Shown one piece after another: positions 32,353-40,424 of a stretch of 51,106 bases of DNA; within the stretch, counting starts at the first letter, position 1; the number at the start of each line of letters is the position of its first letter. The stretch comes from Solirubrobacter taibaiensis (GTDB taxonomy: Bacteria; Actinomycetota; Thermoleophilia; Solirubrobacterales; Solirubrobacteraceae), in contig JAPDDQ010000052.1 in NCBI GenBank assembly GCA_027587225.1, positions 1 to 51,106 of the forward strand. The letters run 5' to 3'. Both the position numbers and the translations under genes were made by a program. The notes beneath the pieces were generated by a model. It worked only from the letters and a program-made list of their open reading frames with translations, ran no database searches and was not told the origin of the DNA.

Positions 32353-33546
32353 TCAGCCCGCCGAGGCGGCCGCGCGCAGCGCGCGGCGCGGCGCGGCCGC
32401 TGAGAGCAGCGCGCCGGTCAGCAGCAGCGCGGCGAACGCCAGCAGCGCCACCTTCGGCGCCATGAACTGCGCGGCGACGCCGAGGCCGAGCACCGGCACC
32501 GACAGCCCGAGGTAGCCGGCGAGGAAGAAGCCCGCGAGCACCTCGGCCCGGTTCGGGGAGGACGCGGCGAGCACCGAGGCCCGCACGATCCCGCCCTTGA
32601 ACAGCAGGCCCGCGCCCGCGCCGGTGATCACGCCGCCGACGAGGAAGAGCGCGAGGCTCGGCGCCCAGAGCGCGGTGACGAGCAGCGCGAGGCCGGCCGA
32701 GAGCGCGGCGGTGCCGGTGCCGACCAGCCGCCTGACGTCCCACTTGCCCGCGGCGAACTGGGCGACGATCGCGGCGCCGAAGCCGGTCAACGCCGGGACG
32801 CCCGCGAGCACATGGCTGGTGTAACCGAGCGTGCCCGCCAGGAAGGACGGCGCGAGCGACGTGAAGAGCCCGAAGGCCGCGAAGGAGACGAACGCGCCGG
32901 TCGCGGCGGCGAAGAAGGAGCTGCGGGCCGCGGCGGGCACGGCGATCCGCTGCGGCCGGTAGGCGGGGCGCGTCTGCGGGCGCGTGACCGTCTCGGGCGC
33001 GAGCGCCACGAGGATCACGGCGACGACCAGCAGCGCGGCGAAGAAGACATACGGGACGGTGAGCGGCGAGTCGACCGTCTGCGCGAGCGTGCCGGCGATG
33101 ATCGGACCGATCCCGAGCCCGCCGAGGTTCGCGGTCGACGCGAGCACCTGGGCCCGCTTGGGCGACGAGTGCAACTCCGCCAGGTACGCGGTGGCGGTGG
33201 CGGTGACGATGCCGACGGAGAGGCCGTTGATCACGCGCGCCACGAGCAGCCCGGCCAGGTCCCTCCACACGAGGAAGAGGCCGGCGCTGACGAGGCTCAA
33301 CAGCAGCGCGGGGATCAGCATGCGCTTGCGTCCGACCCAGTCGGAGAGGTGCCCGGCGAAGAACAGCGCGAGCGTCACGCCGACGGCGTAGGCGGCGAAG
33401 ATCACGGTGATCAGGAACGTCGAGAAGCCGTCGCGCTCCTGGTAGATCGAGTACAGGGGCGTCGGCGCCGTGGAGTAAGCGAGCACGGCCAGGAAAGCGA
33501 AGGCGACCGCCCACAGACCGACTCCATGACGAAGACGTGTGTTCAT
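32353..33546 (-). CDS. MFS transporter
   Basis: Major facilitator of 397 residues with about twelve helices. Seen: the loop-2 motif GHLSDWVGRKRMLI near residues 64-77, TPLYSIYQERDGFS after helix 1, a second-half counterpart, and no soluble domains. Starts at 33546, 33555 and 33573 are all ATG and in frame; I chose the shortest because it leads directly into the basic N-terminus. No convincing RBS decides the matter. It is divergent from a LysR gene with an inverted repeat between them, so it is probably that regulator's target. Drug or metabolite efflux is inferred. Confidence 0.88.
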   Translation of the reverse strand: MNTRLRHGVGLWAVAFAFLAVLAYSTAPTPLYSIYQERDGFSTFLITVIFAAYAVGVTLALFFAGHLSDWVGRKRMLIPALLLSLVSAGLFLVWRDLAGLLVARVINGLSVGIVTATATAYLAELHSSPKRAQVLASTANLGGLGIGPIIAGTLAQTVDSPLTVPYVFFAALLVVAVILVALAPETVTRPQTRPAYRPQRIAVPAAARSSFFAAATGAFVSFAAFGLFTSLAPSFLAGTLGYTSHVLAGVPALTGFGAAIVAQFAAGKWDVRRLVGTGTAALSAGLALLVTALWAPSLALFLVGGVITGAGAGLLFKGGIVRASVLAASSPNRAEVLAGFFLAGYLGLSVPVLGLGVAAQFMAPKVALLAFAALLLTGALLSAAAPRRALRAAASAG

Positions 33547-33602
33547 GCGAGACATAGTGACTCGCGCAATCATCGGATTCGACGCACGTTTGCGCTATCG
33601 GC

Positions 33603-33619
33603 TATCGCGATCTGCGATA
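33603..33619. promoter_or_regulatory. Inverted repeat TATCGC-N5-GCGATA, predicted LysR-type binding site
   Basis: The 17-bp element fits the LysR T-N11-A architecture (ATC...GAT half-sites). It lies 10 bp before the LysR ATG (33630) and 57 bp from the nearest MFS start, an arrangement consistent with autorepression plus activation of the divergent MFS gene. Confidence 0.55.
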
Positions 33620-33629
33620 ACCATGGCCC

Positions 33630-34550
33630 ATGGAGCTGCGTCACCTGGCCACGTTCGTCGCCGTCGCCGAGGAAGGGAGCTTCACGCGTGCGTCCGGTCG
33701 CCTGCACGTCGTGCAGTCGGCCGTTTCGGCGGGCGTGCGTGCGCTGGAGCGTGAGCTCGGCTCCCCGCTCTTCGACCGCACGACGCACCAGGTGGGGTTG
33801 ACCGACGCCGGACGAGCGCTGCTGCCGGAGGCGCGCGCGACGCTCGCGGCGGCCCAGTCCGCCCGGGAAGCGGTGGAGGCCGTGAGCGGCGGCCTGCGCG
33901 GCACGGTGCGGCTGGGCACGATGCAGGCGGACGCGCTCAGCGGCTTCAGCCTCGCGCGCCTGCTCGCGGCGTTCCGCGCGCAACACCCCGAGGTGGAGCT
34001 GCACGTGCGCCAGGCGCAGTCCGCGGCGATGGCCGAGGAGGTCCGCGACGGGCGCTTGGACTTCGCGCTCCTCGCGCTCCCCGGACGCCGCAACCCGGGG
34101 CTCGACCTCACGCCGCTCGGCTACGAGGCGATGCCGCTGGGCGTGCACTCCGGGCACCGGCTGGCGGGCCGGGCAGACGTCGAGCTGGCCTCGCTCGCCG
34201 ACGAGACGTTCGCGGATGGGCCGCCGAACTGGGGCACGCGGGTCGCCGTGGACCGCGCCTTCGCCGCCGCCGGCGTCGAGCGCCGCGTGACGCTGGAGAT
34301 CAACGACACGCCGACGATGGTCGACTTCGTCCGCCACGGCGTCGCGGCCGCGTTCCTCGCCCCGTCGTTCGTGCGCGATCCGACCGGTATCGCGCTCGTG
34401 CCGATCCGCCATCACGCGCCCGCGTTCGCGACCTACATCGCGGCGCCGACGACCCGTCGCCTGGGCGCCGCCGCGACGGCGCTGCTCACGCTGGCGAAGG
34501 CGCACGTCGAGCCCGGACCGCCGCCTGAACCAGTTGTGACCATCGTGTGA
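33630..34550 (+). CDS. LysR family transcriptional regulator
   Basis: Regulator of 306 residues. N-terminal winged HTH (MELRHLATFVAVAEEGSFTR, then VQSAVSAGVRALERELG) covers about residues 1-60; the effector domain (about 90-290) shows LysR patterns including GTVRLGTMQA and VRHGVAAAFLAPSF. Divergent from the MFS gene. The ligand is unknown. The stop lies in an imperfect hairpin that runs toward the next gene. Confidence 0.93.
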   Translation: MELRHLATFVAVAEEGSFTRASGRLHVVQSAVSAGVRALERELGSPLFDRTTHQVGLTDAGRALLPEARATLAAAQSAREAVEAVSGGLRGTVRLGTMQADALSGFSLARLLAAFRAQHPEVELHVRQAQSAAMAEEVRDGRLDFALLALPGRRNPGLDLTPLGYEAMPLGVHSGHRLAGRADVELASLADETFADGPPNWGTRVAVDRAFAAAGVERRVTLEINDTPTMVDFVRHGVAAAFLAPSFVRDPTGIALVPIRHHAPAFATYIAAPTTRRLGAAATALLTLAKAHVEPGPPPEPVVTIV

Positions 34551-34564
34551 CGCACGTTCACAAC
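34533..34564. other. Nested inverted repeat spanning the LysR stop codon
   Basis: GTTGTGA (34533-34539) pairs with TCACAAC (34558-34564), and inside it CGTG (34544-34547) pairs with CACG (34553-34556). It straddles the LysR stop and precedes the secreted MopE-motif gene by 30 bp. It may end the LysR transcript or act as an operator for the next gene. Confidence 0.35.
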
Positions 34565-34594
34565 CGGGCGCGGCGCGCGCGATCCTCGGGCGTC

Positions 34595-35551
34595 ATGACG
34601 TACGCGCGCAGGGCAGGGCTCGTGGGGTGCATCGCGCTCGTCCTCGGCATGGCGCCACCGGCGCTCGCCGACCAGGACGGCAACTACTTCAACCTCGCGA
34701 TCGAGGGCCGGGGCAGCGCGGCGCAGACCGGCGGTCGCGCGCCAAGCGCCTTCGGGCCACTCGCGTGCGAGTCCACGACGGATGAGGGCCGGGTCTGCAA
34801 TCCCGGCACGTGGTACGGCTCCGCTCCGGCCATCCTGGCCGTCACCGCGACCCCTGCGAGCGGCTACGAGTTCACCGGCTGGACGCTGACCGCGCCGCCC
34901 GAGTCGCGCCAGTACGTGCACTACTGCGCCAACCCGGCCACGCCGACCTGCGAGCTGCACGTCGCGCAGGGGAGCACGCAGGGCGAGCACTACTTCGAGC
35001 TGCGCGCGAAGTTCCGGGCGATCCCGGCGGGAACGCCGGCTCCGCCGACGACCGGCACGGTCACCCCGATCGTCAATCCACCCGGGACGGCATTCGTCGA
35101 CGCCGACGGCGACGGCGTCGCGAACACGCTCGACTGCAACGACGCCAGCGCGGCGGTCCGGCCCGGCGCCGTCGACGTGCCCGGCGACGCCATCGACCAG
35201 GACTGCAACGGCACCGACGCCGCCGCCCCGCGGATCCATACGCCGATCAGCTACGGCTTCAACGCAAAGCGCACATGGTCACGCGTGAACCTCCTGCGCG
35301 TGCGCGACATCCCTGCCAACGCGACCGTGGAACTCGTCTGCTCCGGGCGAGGCTGCCCGTTCAAGGCGCGCAAGGTCGCCGTCGCGAGGGGCGCGAAGTC
35401 GCTCGACCTGCTGGCCAAGCTGAAGCGCGCCAAGCTGCGTCCGGGCGCGAAGCTCACCGTGCGGATCACCGCGCCGGGCTCGGTCGGCAAGGCGCTGCGC
35501 TTCACGATCCGCGCCGGCCGCACGCCGAAGGTCCTAGCATCGCCGGCATGA
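34595..35551 (+). CDS. Secreted protein with MopE-type Asp-rich metal-binding motif
   Basis: Exported protein of 318 residues with a signal peptide (about 1-24, cleavage near ALA). The N-terminal domain (25-145) has several Cys and a bacterial-repeat-like stretch (VTATPASGYEFTGWTL). At about 168-208 lies a MopE-type motif: DADGDGVANTLDCND, then PGAVDVPGDAIDQDCNG, in which Asp and Cys residues match the putative metal-binding repeat found in many secreted proteins. The C-terminal domain (about 215-318) is basic, with AKLKRAKLRPGAKLTVRI. Its stop overlaps the hydrolase start (ATGA). Role unknown. Confidence 0.8.
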   Translation: MTYARRAGLVGCIALVLGMAPPALADQDGNYFNLAIEGRGSAAQTGGRAPSAFGPLACESTTDEGRVCNPGTWYGSAPAILAVTATPASGYEFTGWTLTAPPESRQYVHYCANPATPTCELHVAQGSTQGEHYFELRAKFRAIPAGTPAPPTTGTVTPIVNPPGTAFVDADGDGVANTLDCNDASAAVRPGAVDVPGDAIDQDCNGTDAAAPRIHTPISYGFNAKRTWSRVNLLRVRDIPANATVELVCSGRGCPFKARKVAVARGAKSLDLLAKLKRAKLRPGAKLTVRITAPGSVGKALRFTIRAGRTPKVLASPA

Positions 35552-36294
35552 GCTACGTCCGCACCTGGCCCATCGACGATCCGGCGCGGCTGGTGGTGCT
35601 CGTCCACGGCTACGGAGAGCACATCGGCCGCTACGAGCATGTCGCCGCGGCGTTGAACGCGCGCGGGTCCGCCGTCGTCGGGCCCGACCACCGCGGCCAC
35701 GGACAATCGCCCGGAGAGCCCGCGCTGGTCGAGGACTTCGAGCCGATCGTCGACGACCTGCGCGCCGTCGTCCAGGACGCGCGTGGCGACCTGCCGGTGG
35801 TGATGGTCGGGCACTCGATGGGTGGCCTGATCGCCACCCGGTACGCGCAGCGGTTCCCGGAAGATCTCGCCGGGTTGGTGCTGAGCGGGCCCGCGATCGG
35901 GCTCGGCCCGGTGCTCCAGGGCTGGCTCGAGGACCCGCCCTCGGACGCGATCGACGGCGCCGTGCTCTCGCGCGATCCGGCGGTGGGGGAGGCCTACGCG
36001 GCCGACCCGCTCGTCTACCACGGCGGCTGGAAGGTCCCGACGCTGCAGGCCTTCATCGCCGCCGACGACGCGATCGCCGCCGGCCCGGGCTTCGGCGCGC
36101 TGCCGCTGCTCTACGTGCACGGCGGTGACGACCAGCTCGTGCCCGCCGGGCTCGCCCAGCCCGTGGTGGAGCGGCTCGCGGGCGAGGACTCAGAGCTCGT
36201 GGTGATCGACGGCGCGCGCCATGAGGTGTTCAACGAGACCGATCAGGCGGAGACGATCGGCCGCGTCGCGGACTTCGCCGAGCGCGTCACGTAG
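35548..36294 (+). CDS. Alpha/beta hydrolase (monoacylglycerol lipase-like)
   Basis: Hydrolase of 248 residues of the serine-aminopeptidase/monoglyceride lipase type. Seen: oxyanion-loop HGYGEHIGRY (20-29), the nucleophile elbow GHSMGG near residues 90-95, the acid in HGGDDQLVP near 191-199, and the catalytic His in GARHEVFNE near 222-230. Cytoplasmic, without signal peptide. It is coupled by ATGA overlap to the secreted MopE-motif gene and its last 52 bases overlap the convergent DMT transporter gene. Likely substrate is a lipid ester (family inference). Confidence 0.92.
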   Translation: MSYVRTWPIDDPARLVVLVHGYGEHIGRYEHVAAALNARGSAVVGPDHRGHGQSPGEPALVEDFEPIVDDLRAVVQDARGDLPVVMVGHSMGGLIATRYAQRFPEDLAGLVLSGPAIGLGPVLQGWLEDPPSDAIDGAVLSRDPAVGEAYAADPLVYHGGWKVPTLQAFIAADDAIAAGPGFGALPLLYVHGGDDQLVPAGLAQPVVERLAGEDSELVVIDGARHEVFNETDQAETIGRVADFAERVT

Positions 36295-37130
36295 TCCCGG
36301 GCGCCGGTGCGCTCGGCGCCGACGCCCGCGGCGACGACGAACAGCAGGCCGACCGCCGGCACGAGCCCCGGCGCCTGCGAGAGCACGAACAGGCCGACGA
36401 CGAGCGCGATCGCGGGCTCGAGGCTCATGAGCGTCCCGAACGCCGTCGTGGTGAGGCGCCGCAGCGCGAGCATCTCGAGCGCGAACGGGATGACCGGCAG
36501 CAGGATCGCCAGCCCGAGTCCCGCGAGCAGGATCTGGCCGGTGAGCTCGCCGTGCAGCGAGGGGCCGGCGACGGCGATCGAGATCAGGCCGGCGACCGGC
36601 ATCGAGATCGCGAGCCCGTTGAGGCCCTTGACCTCGTCGCCGACGCGCTGGGTGAGGACGATGTAGGCGGCCCAGCAGACCGCGGCCGCGAGCGCGAAGG
36701 CCACGCCGATGGGGTCGGCCGTGCCGTGCCACGGCTCCGTCAGCAGCACGATGCCGACCGCGGCGAGCGCGGGCCAGAGCTTGGTCGTTCCGTGGCCGCG
36801 CGCCACGGCGACGCCGAGCGGGCCGAGGAACTCGAGGGCGCTCGCAGTGCCGAGCGGCAGGCGATCGATCGCGGCCATGAAGCACATGGTCACGCCCGCG
36901 GTCGCCACGCCGAGCGCCACGGCGGCCTTGAGTCCGCGGGATGAGAACGAGGAGCGGCGCGGGCGCAGGATGACGAGGAACAGCAGGCCGGCCCAGGTCA
37001 GACGCAGGCAGGCCGCACCTTCGGGGCCGACGTCGTCGAAGAGCCCGACCGAAGCGGCCAGTCCGAGCTGGACGCAGATCATCGAGGCGAGCGCCATCCC
37101 GGCGCCGGTGCGTGTGTCCCGTCGTGTCAC
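36243..37130 (-). CDS. EamA/RhtA-type DMT superfamily transporter
   Basis: Membrane protein of 295 residues with ten hydrophobic helices in two EamA repeats. The pattern (LRLTWAGLLFLVILRPR, DRLPLGTASALEFLGPLGVA, ALRRLTTTAFGTLMSLEPAI) fits RhtA-like amino-acid exporters (threonine/homoserine). GTG start at 37130 was the first codon giving the usual short cytoplasmic N-terminus. Divergent from a LysR gene, which probably controls it. The 3' end overlaps the hydrolase gene by 52 bp. Confidence 0.9.
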   Translation of the reverse strand: MTRRDTRTGAGMALASMICVQLGLAASVGLFDDVGPEGAACLRLTWAGLLFLVILRPRRSSFSSRGLKAAVALGVATAGVTMCFMAAIDRLPLGTASALEFLGPLGVAVARGHGTTKLWPALAAVGIVLLTEPWHGTADPIGVAFALAAAVCWAAYIVLTQRVGDEVKGLNGLAISMPVAGLISIAVAGPSLHGELTGQILLAGLGLAILLPVIPFALEMLALRRLTTTAFGTLMSLEPAIALVVGLFVLSQAPGLVPAVGLLFVVAAGVGAERTGARDYVTRSAKSATRPIVSA

Positions 37131-37187
37131 GCCGCGTATTTGAGCGACTCAGACCGTTAACTTCCACGTCGGATTCATGGAGGTATT

Positions 37188-37204
37188 GTTCGATGCAGTC
37201 GAAC
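37188..37204. promoter_or_regulatory. Inverted repeat GTTCGA-N5-TCGAAC, predicted LysR-type binding site
   Basis: The 17-bp palindromic element contains T-N11-A and ends a single base before the ATG of the LysR gene at 37206. Binding here would block translation-proximal transcription of the regulator itself; the divergent DMT gene starts 58 bp away. Same geometry as the element at 33603. Confidence 0.55.
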
Positions 37205-37205
37205 G

Positions 37206-38063
37206 ATGGATCTCCGCCGTCTCACGCTGCTCCACGAGTTGTCCCGCCTCGGGTCGATGCGCGCGGTCGCCGACGAGCTGGGCTACACGACCTCGACCGT
37301 GTCCCAGCAGCTCTCCGTGCTCGCGCGCGAGGCGGGAACCGCGCTGATCGAGCCGACCGGCCGCCGCGTGCGCCTGACCCCGGCGGGAGAGCGGCTCGCT
37401 GCCCACGCGGGGACGATCCTCGCCGCGGTCGATGCGGCGCGGGCCGACCTTGACCCGTCCGGCGAGCCGGCGGGGACCGTGCGCGTCGCGGGCTTCGCGA
37501 CGGCGATCCGGCGCTCGCTGCTGCCCGTGGTGGCGCGCCTGTCGGCCGAGCATCCCGCGGTCCACCTGCGCCTGTACGAGCACGAGCCGGCCGAGGCCGT
37601 GCAGCTGCTCGCGGACGACGAGGTCGACCTCGCGCTCGTCTACGACTACGAGCTCGCGCCGGTCCGCTGGGATCCGCTGTTCGCGATCACGCCGCTGTGG
37701 ACGTCCGCCTGGGATCTCGGCGTCCCGGCCGCGGACGCCACGCAGGCGCTCGCCGCCTTCGCGGACGCGGACTGGATCGTGAACTCCCGCAACGTCGCGG
37801 ACGAGCACGTCGTGCGGCTGTTGGCGTCGCTCGCCGGCTTCGAGCCGCGGATCGCGCACCGCGCCGACAGCCTCGAGCTCGTCCAGGACCTGATCGTCGG
37901 CGGGTTCGGCGTCGGGTTGCTGCCCGCCGAGATGCCGCTGCGCGAGGGGATCGGACGACTGCCGCTGCGCGACCCGGGCGTGCACCTGCGCGCCTACCTC
38001 GCCGTCCGGCGTGGGCGCGAGAACTGGCCGCCGCTGCGGTTGATCAGTTCGATGCTCGTTTGA
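37206..38063 (+). CDS. LysR family transcriptional regulator
   Basis: Regulator of 285 residues. HTH at the N-terminus (MDLRRLTLLHELSRLGSMRA, then YTTSTVSQQLSVLAREAG), effector domain from about residue 90 (GTVRVAGFATAIRRSLLPVV). The segment LIVGGFGVGLLPAEM is a standard LysR effector-domain element. It is divergent from the EamA-type exporter, its probable target, and is a paralogue of distinct subgroup from the LysR at 33630. A leaderless transcript is possible, because the predicted operator abuts the ATG. Confidence 0.93.
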   Translation: MDLRRLTLLHELSRLGSMRAVADELGYTTSTVSQQLSVLAREAGTALIEPTGRRVRLTPAGERLAAHAGTILAAVDAARADLDPSGEPAGTVRVAGFATAIRRSLLPVVARLSAEHPAVHLRLYEHEPAEAVQLLADDEVDLALVYDYELAPVRWDPLFAITPLWTSAWDLGVPAADATQALAAFADADWIVNSRNVADEHVVRLLASLAGFEPRIAHRADSLELVQDLIVGGFGVGLLPAEMPLREGIGRLPLRDPGVHLRAYLAVRRGRENWPPLRLISSMLV

Positions 38064-38125
38064 GCGGCAACGCGCCAGCTCCGGGACGCCTGTCGATTCT
38101 CGGAGCGCGGCTTCGATTCCCTCAC

Positions 38126-38818
38126 ATGTCAAAGGTCATCGCTCAGCTCTGCATCTCCCTCGACGGCTGCTACGCCGGCCCGCGCGACGACGAGCCGAAC
38201 TGGTTCAAGAGCGTGGAGGCCCCGGGCTTCTTCCGCATCACCCGCTGGGTCACGGAATCGATGGCGTGGCGCGACCGTCTGCAGCTCGAAGGCGGCGAGG
38301 CGAACGTCAACGACGAGGTGATCGCGGAGTCGTTCGCGCGGCCCGGCGCGTACGTCATGGGCCGGCGCATGTTCGACGGCGGCGAACGGCCTTGGGGTGA
38401 GGAGCCGCCGTTCCGCAACCCGGTGTTCGTCGTCACCCACCGCGAGCGCGAGAAGCTGGAGCGCCAGGGCGGAACGAGCTTCACGTTCGTCACCGACGGC
38501 CTCGAATCCGCGATCGCGCAGGCCAAGGCGGCGGCCGGCGAGAAGGAAGTGGCCATCGCGGGCGGCGGGACGATGATCAAGCACGCGCTCGAGCTCGGCC
38601 TGCTCGACGAGCTCGAGCTCCACCACGTCCCCGTCATCCTCGGCGACGGCCAGCGCCTCCTCGACGTGAACATCGGCGCCCGCGAGGGCATCGAGCTCGT
38701 CCCCGAGCGCATGATCCACACGCCCGAGGTCACCCACATCCGCTACCGCGTCGAAGGCCGCGCCCCGCTCGTCCTCGACTCCCGCGGCGGCAAGTACGAG
38801 GGCCTCGGCGAAAGTTAA
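38126..38818 (+). CDS. Dihydrofolate reductase/RibD C-terminal family protein
   Basis: Protein of 230 residues with the DHFR-like RibD_C fold. Seen: N-terminal AQLCISLDGCYAGP (6-19), YVMGRRMFDGGERPWG (76-91), and C-terminal VAIAGGGTMIKHALELGL (146-163) that forms the nucleotide-binding edge. Such proteins are NADPH-dependent reductases of uncertain substrate and are common as single genes in actinobacteria. The stop TAA is the first base of a palindromic repeat. It stands alone between the LysR gene and the repeat pair. Confidence 0.9.
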   Translation: MSKVIAQLCISLDGCYAGPRDDEPNWFKSVEAPGFFRITRWVTESMAWRDRLQLEGGEANVNDEVIAESFARPGAYVMGRRMFDGGERPWGEEPPFRNPVFVVTHREREKLERQGGTSFTFVTDGLESAIAQAKAAAGEKEVAIAGGGTMIKHALELGLLDELELHHVPVILGDGQRLLDVNIGAREGIELVPERMIHTPEVTHIRYRVEGRAPLVLDSRGGKYEGLGES

Positions 38819-38836
38819 AGGGGTCAGACCCTTTAG
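38816..38836 (+). repeat. Palindromic repeat R1, AAAGGGGTCAGACCCTTT type
   Basis: Near-perfect palindrome TAAAGGGGTCAGACCCTTTA that begins in the stop codon of the preceding gene. A second copy starts exactly 64 bp later (38880). It may act as a transcription terminator after the DHFR-like gene and toward the convergent sigma gene. The same unit occurs inverted near 50.2 kb. Confidence 0.8.
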
Positions 38837-38879
38837 GTACGAACGGCGCCGCAGAGCGGCGTCGGCGGCGCGGCGAAGG

Positions 38880-38901
38880 TAAAGGGGTCAGACCCTTTAG
38901 G
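38880..38901 (+). repeat. Palindromic repeat R2, same unit as R1
   Basis: Identical to R1 over the palindromic core, in the same orientation, 64 bp downstream. It overlaps the last codons of the sigma factor gene, whose stop codon (38897-38899) lies inside the repeat. A further partial copy of the edge (CTTTAGGTG) follows at 38906. Confidence 0.8.
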
Positions 38902-40093
38902 TGTTCTTTAGGTGCTCGGCGCGGGTGGCGAGGTGGCGGCGTTCGGTGTCCTGGGGCGCCGCCGCGGCGGCCCGGGCGTAGGCGTCGGCGGCGGCTGACG
39001 CGTCGCCGGCGCGGGCGAGGAAGTAGCCGCGGACCGCGTCCAGACGGTGACCGAGGCGGGGGTCGTCGGCGAGCGCTTCGACGGCGGCCAGGCCCGCCGC
39101 GGGGCCATGCACCTCGCCGACCGCCACCGCACGGTTCAAGGCGGTGACCGGGTTCGGATGCGCGGCGAGTAGGAGGTCGTAGAGCGCGAGGATCTGCGGC
39201 CAGTCGGTCTGGTCGGCGGTGGGCGCCTCGGCGTGGACGGCGACGATCGCCGCCTGCAGCGCGTACGGCCCCGGCGGGCGCCGCGCGGTCACGGCGAACT
39301 CCACGAGCTCGATGCCCTCGGCGATCAGCGCGCCGTCCCAGGCCGACCGGTCCTGCTCCTCCAACGGCACGAGCGAGCCGTCGTCGGTCGTCCGCGCCGC
39401 GCGCCGGGCGTCGTGCAGGAGCATCAGCGCGAGCAGGCCGGCCACCTCGGCCTCCCGGGGCCGCATGCGGCGCAGCTCGCGCGCGAGCCGGATCGCTTCG
39501 GTGGCGAGGTCGTCGCGACGCAGCGCGGCGCCGGACGTCGCCATGTGGCCCTCGTTGAAGATCAGGTACAGCACCTGCGCGACGCCCGCGATCGGCGGCT
39601 CCGGCGGGAGCCCGAACTCGACGTCGCGCAGACGCTGCTTGGCGCGCACGATCCGCTGCGCGACCGTCGCGGGCGTGGTGAGCAGCGCCGCCGCGATCTC
39701 CTCCGTCGTGAGTCCGCCGAACGCGCGCAGCGTCAGCGGGATCTGCGCCGACGGGGCCAATGACGGATGGCAGCACAGCAGGAGCAGCGCGAGCGTGTCG
39801 TCGTCATCGGAGACCGCGGCCGCGGTGACGTCCTCGCGGAAGACCCGCTCCTCGCGCGCCGCTCGCGAGGCGTCTTGGCGCAGCGTGTCCGTCAGCCGGC
39901 GCGAAGCGACCGTCAGCAGCCAGCCGAACGGGTGCTCCGGCACGTCCTCCCAATTCAGGTACGCCTCCAGCAGCGCCTCCTGGACGGCGTCCTCGCAACG
40001 GGCGAAGTCGCCGTGCCGGCGGATCAGCGTCGCGAGCACCCGCGGGGCGTGCTCGCGCAGCGCGGCGTTCAGCGCTGATGCATCAGGCGCCAC
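38897..40093 (-). CDS. ECF42-type RNA polymerase sigma factor with C-terminal TPR-like extension
   Basis: Sigma factor of 398 residues. Region 2 (about 10-75, with FARCEDAVQEALLEAYLNW) and region 4 (about 110-165, LTLRAFGGLTTEEIAAALLT and a VAQRIVRAKQRLRD helix) are followed by a roughly 200-residue helical, TPR-like extension. This layout and the DGPF gene upstream define the ECF42 group, which lacks an anti-sigma factor; the extension is thought to control activity. GTG at 40093 overlaps the DGPF gene by 25 nt. The stop lies inside repeat R2. Confidence 0.9.
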   Translation of the reverse strand: MAPDASALNAALREHAPRVLATLIRRHGDFARCEDAVQEALLEAYLNWEDVPEHPFGWLLTVASRRLTDTLRQDASRAAREERVFREDVTAAAVSDDDDTLALLLLCCHPSLAPSAQIPLTLRAFGGLTTEEIAAALLTTPATVAQRIVRAKQRLRDVEFGLPPEPPIAGVAQVLYLIFNEGHMATSGAALRRDDLATEAIRLARELRRMRPREAEVAGLLALMLLHDARRAARTTDDGSLVPLEEQDRSAWDGALIAEGIELVEFAVTARRPPGPYALQAAIVAVHAEAPTADQTDWPQILALYDLLLAAHPNPVTALNRAVAVGEVHGPAAGLAAVEALADDPRLGHRLDAVRGYFLARAGDASAAADAYARAAAAAPQDTERRHLATRAEHLKNT

Positions 40094-40413
40094 AGCTCGA
40101 CACCGCCGCCCCCGCTGGTCACACCGGGGTACTCCTGCACGATCTCCAGCGCGCGCTCGTAGCTCTCGACATCGAGGATGAAGTAGGAGCCGACGTGCTC
40201 CTTGACCTCGAGGTACGGACCGTCGGAGACGACGGGCGAGTCGCCGGACTGACGGACGTTGATCGGCGGCCCGATGAGGCCGTTCGCCGTGATCAGCTCG
40301 CCCGACTCGGTGAGGCGCTTGTTGAACGCGTCGACCTCGGCGATCACCGCGGGCCGATCGGGCCAGTCGTTCCAGATCTCTTTGTTGCCATAGATCAGGG
40401 CCAGATAGCGCAT
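40069..40413 (-). CDS. DGPF/YciI-like domain protein
   Basis: Protein of 114 residues of the DGPF (YCII-related) family. Seen: MRYLALIYGNKEIW at the start and SDGPYLEVKEHVGSYFILDV (63-82), which contains the DGPF-type motif as DGPY. In many actinobacteria these genes sit directly upstream of ECF41/42 sigma genes. It overlaps the sigma gene by 25 nt, so the two are co-translated. Proposed roles are ligand binding or a substrate-related partner of the regulon; the exact function is unknown. Confidence 0.92.
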   Translation of the reverse strand: MRYLALIYGNKEIWNDWPDRPAVIAEVDAFNKRLTESGELITANGLIGPPINVRQSGDSPVVSDGPYLEVKEHVGSYFILDVESYERALEIVQEYPGVTSGGGGVELWRLMHQR

Positions 40414-40424
40414 GGCGAACGATC

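Noticed and set aside
34533..34564. CRP-type binding site upstream of the MopE-motif gene
   Set aside because: TGTGA and TCACA half-sites are present but lie about 19 bp apart instead of 6.
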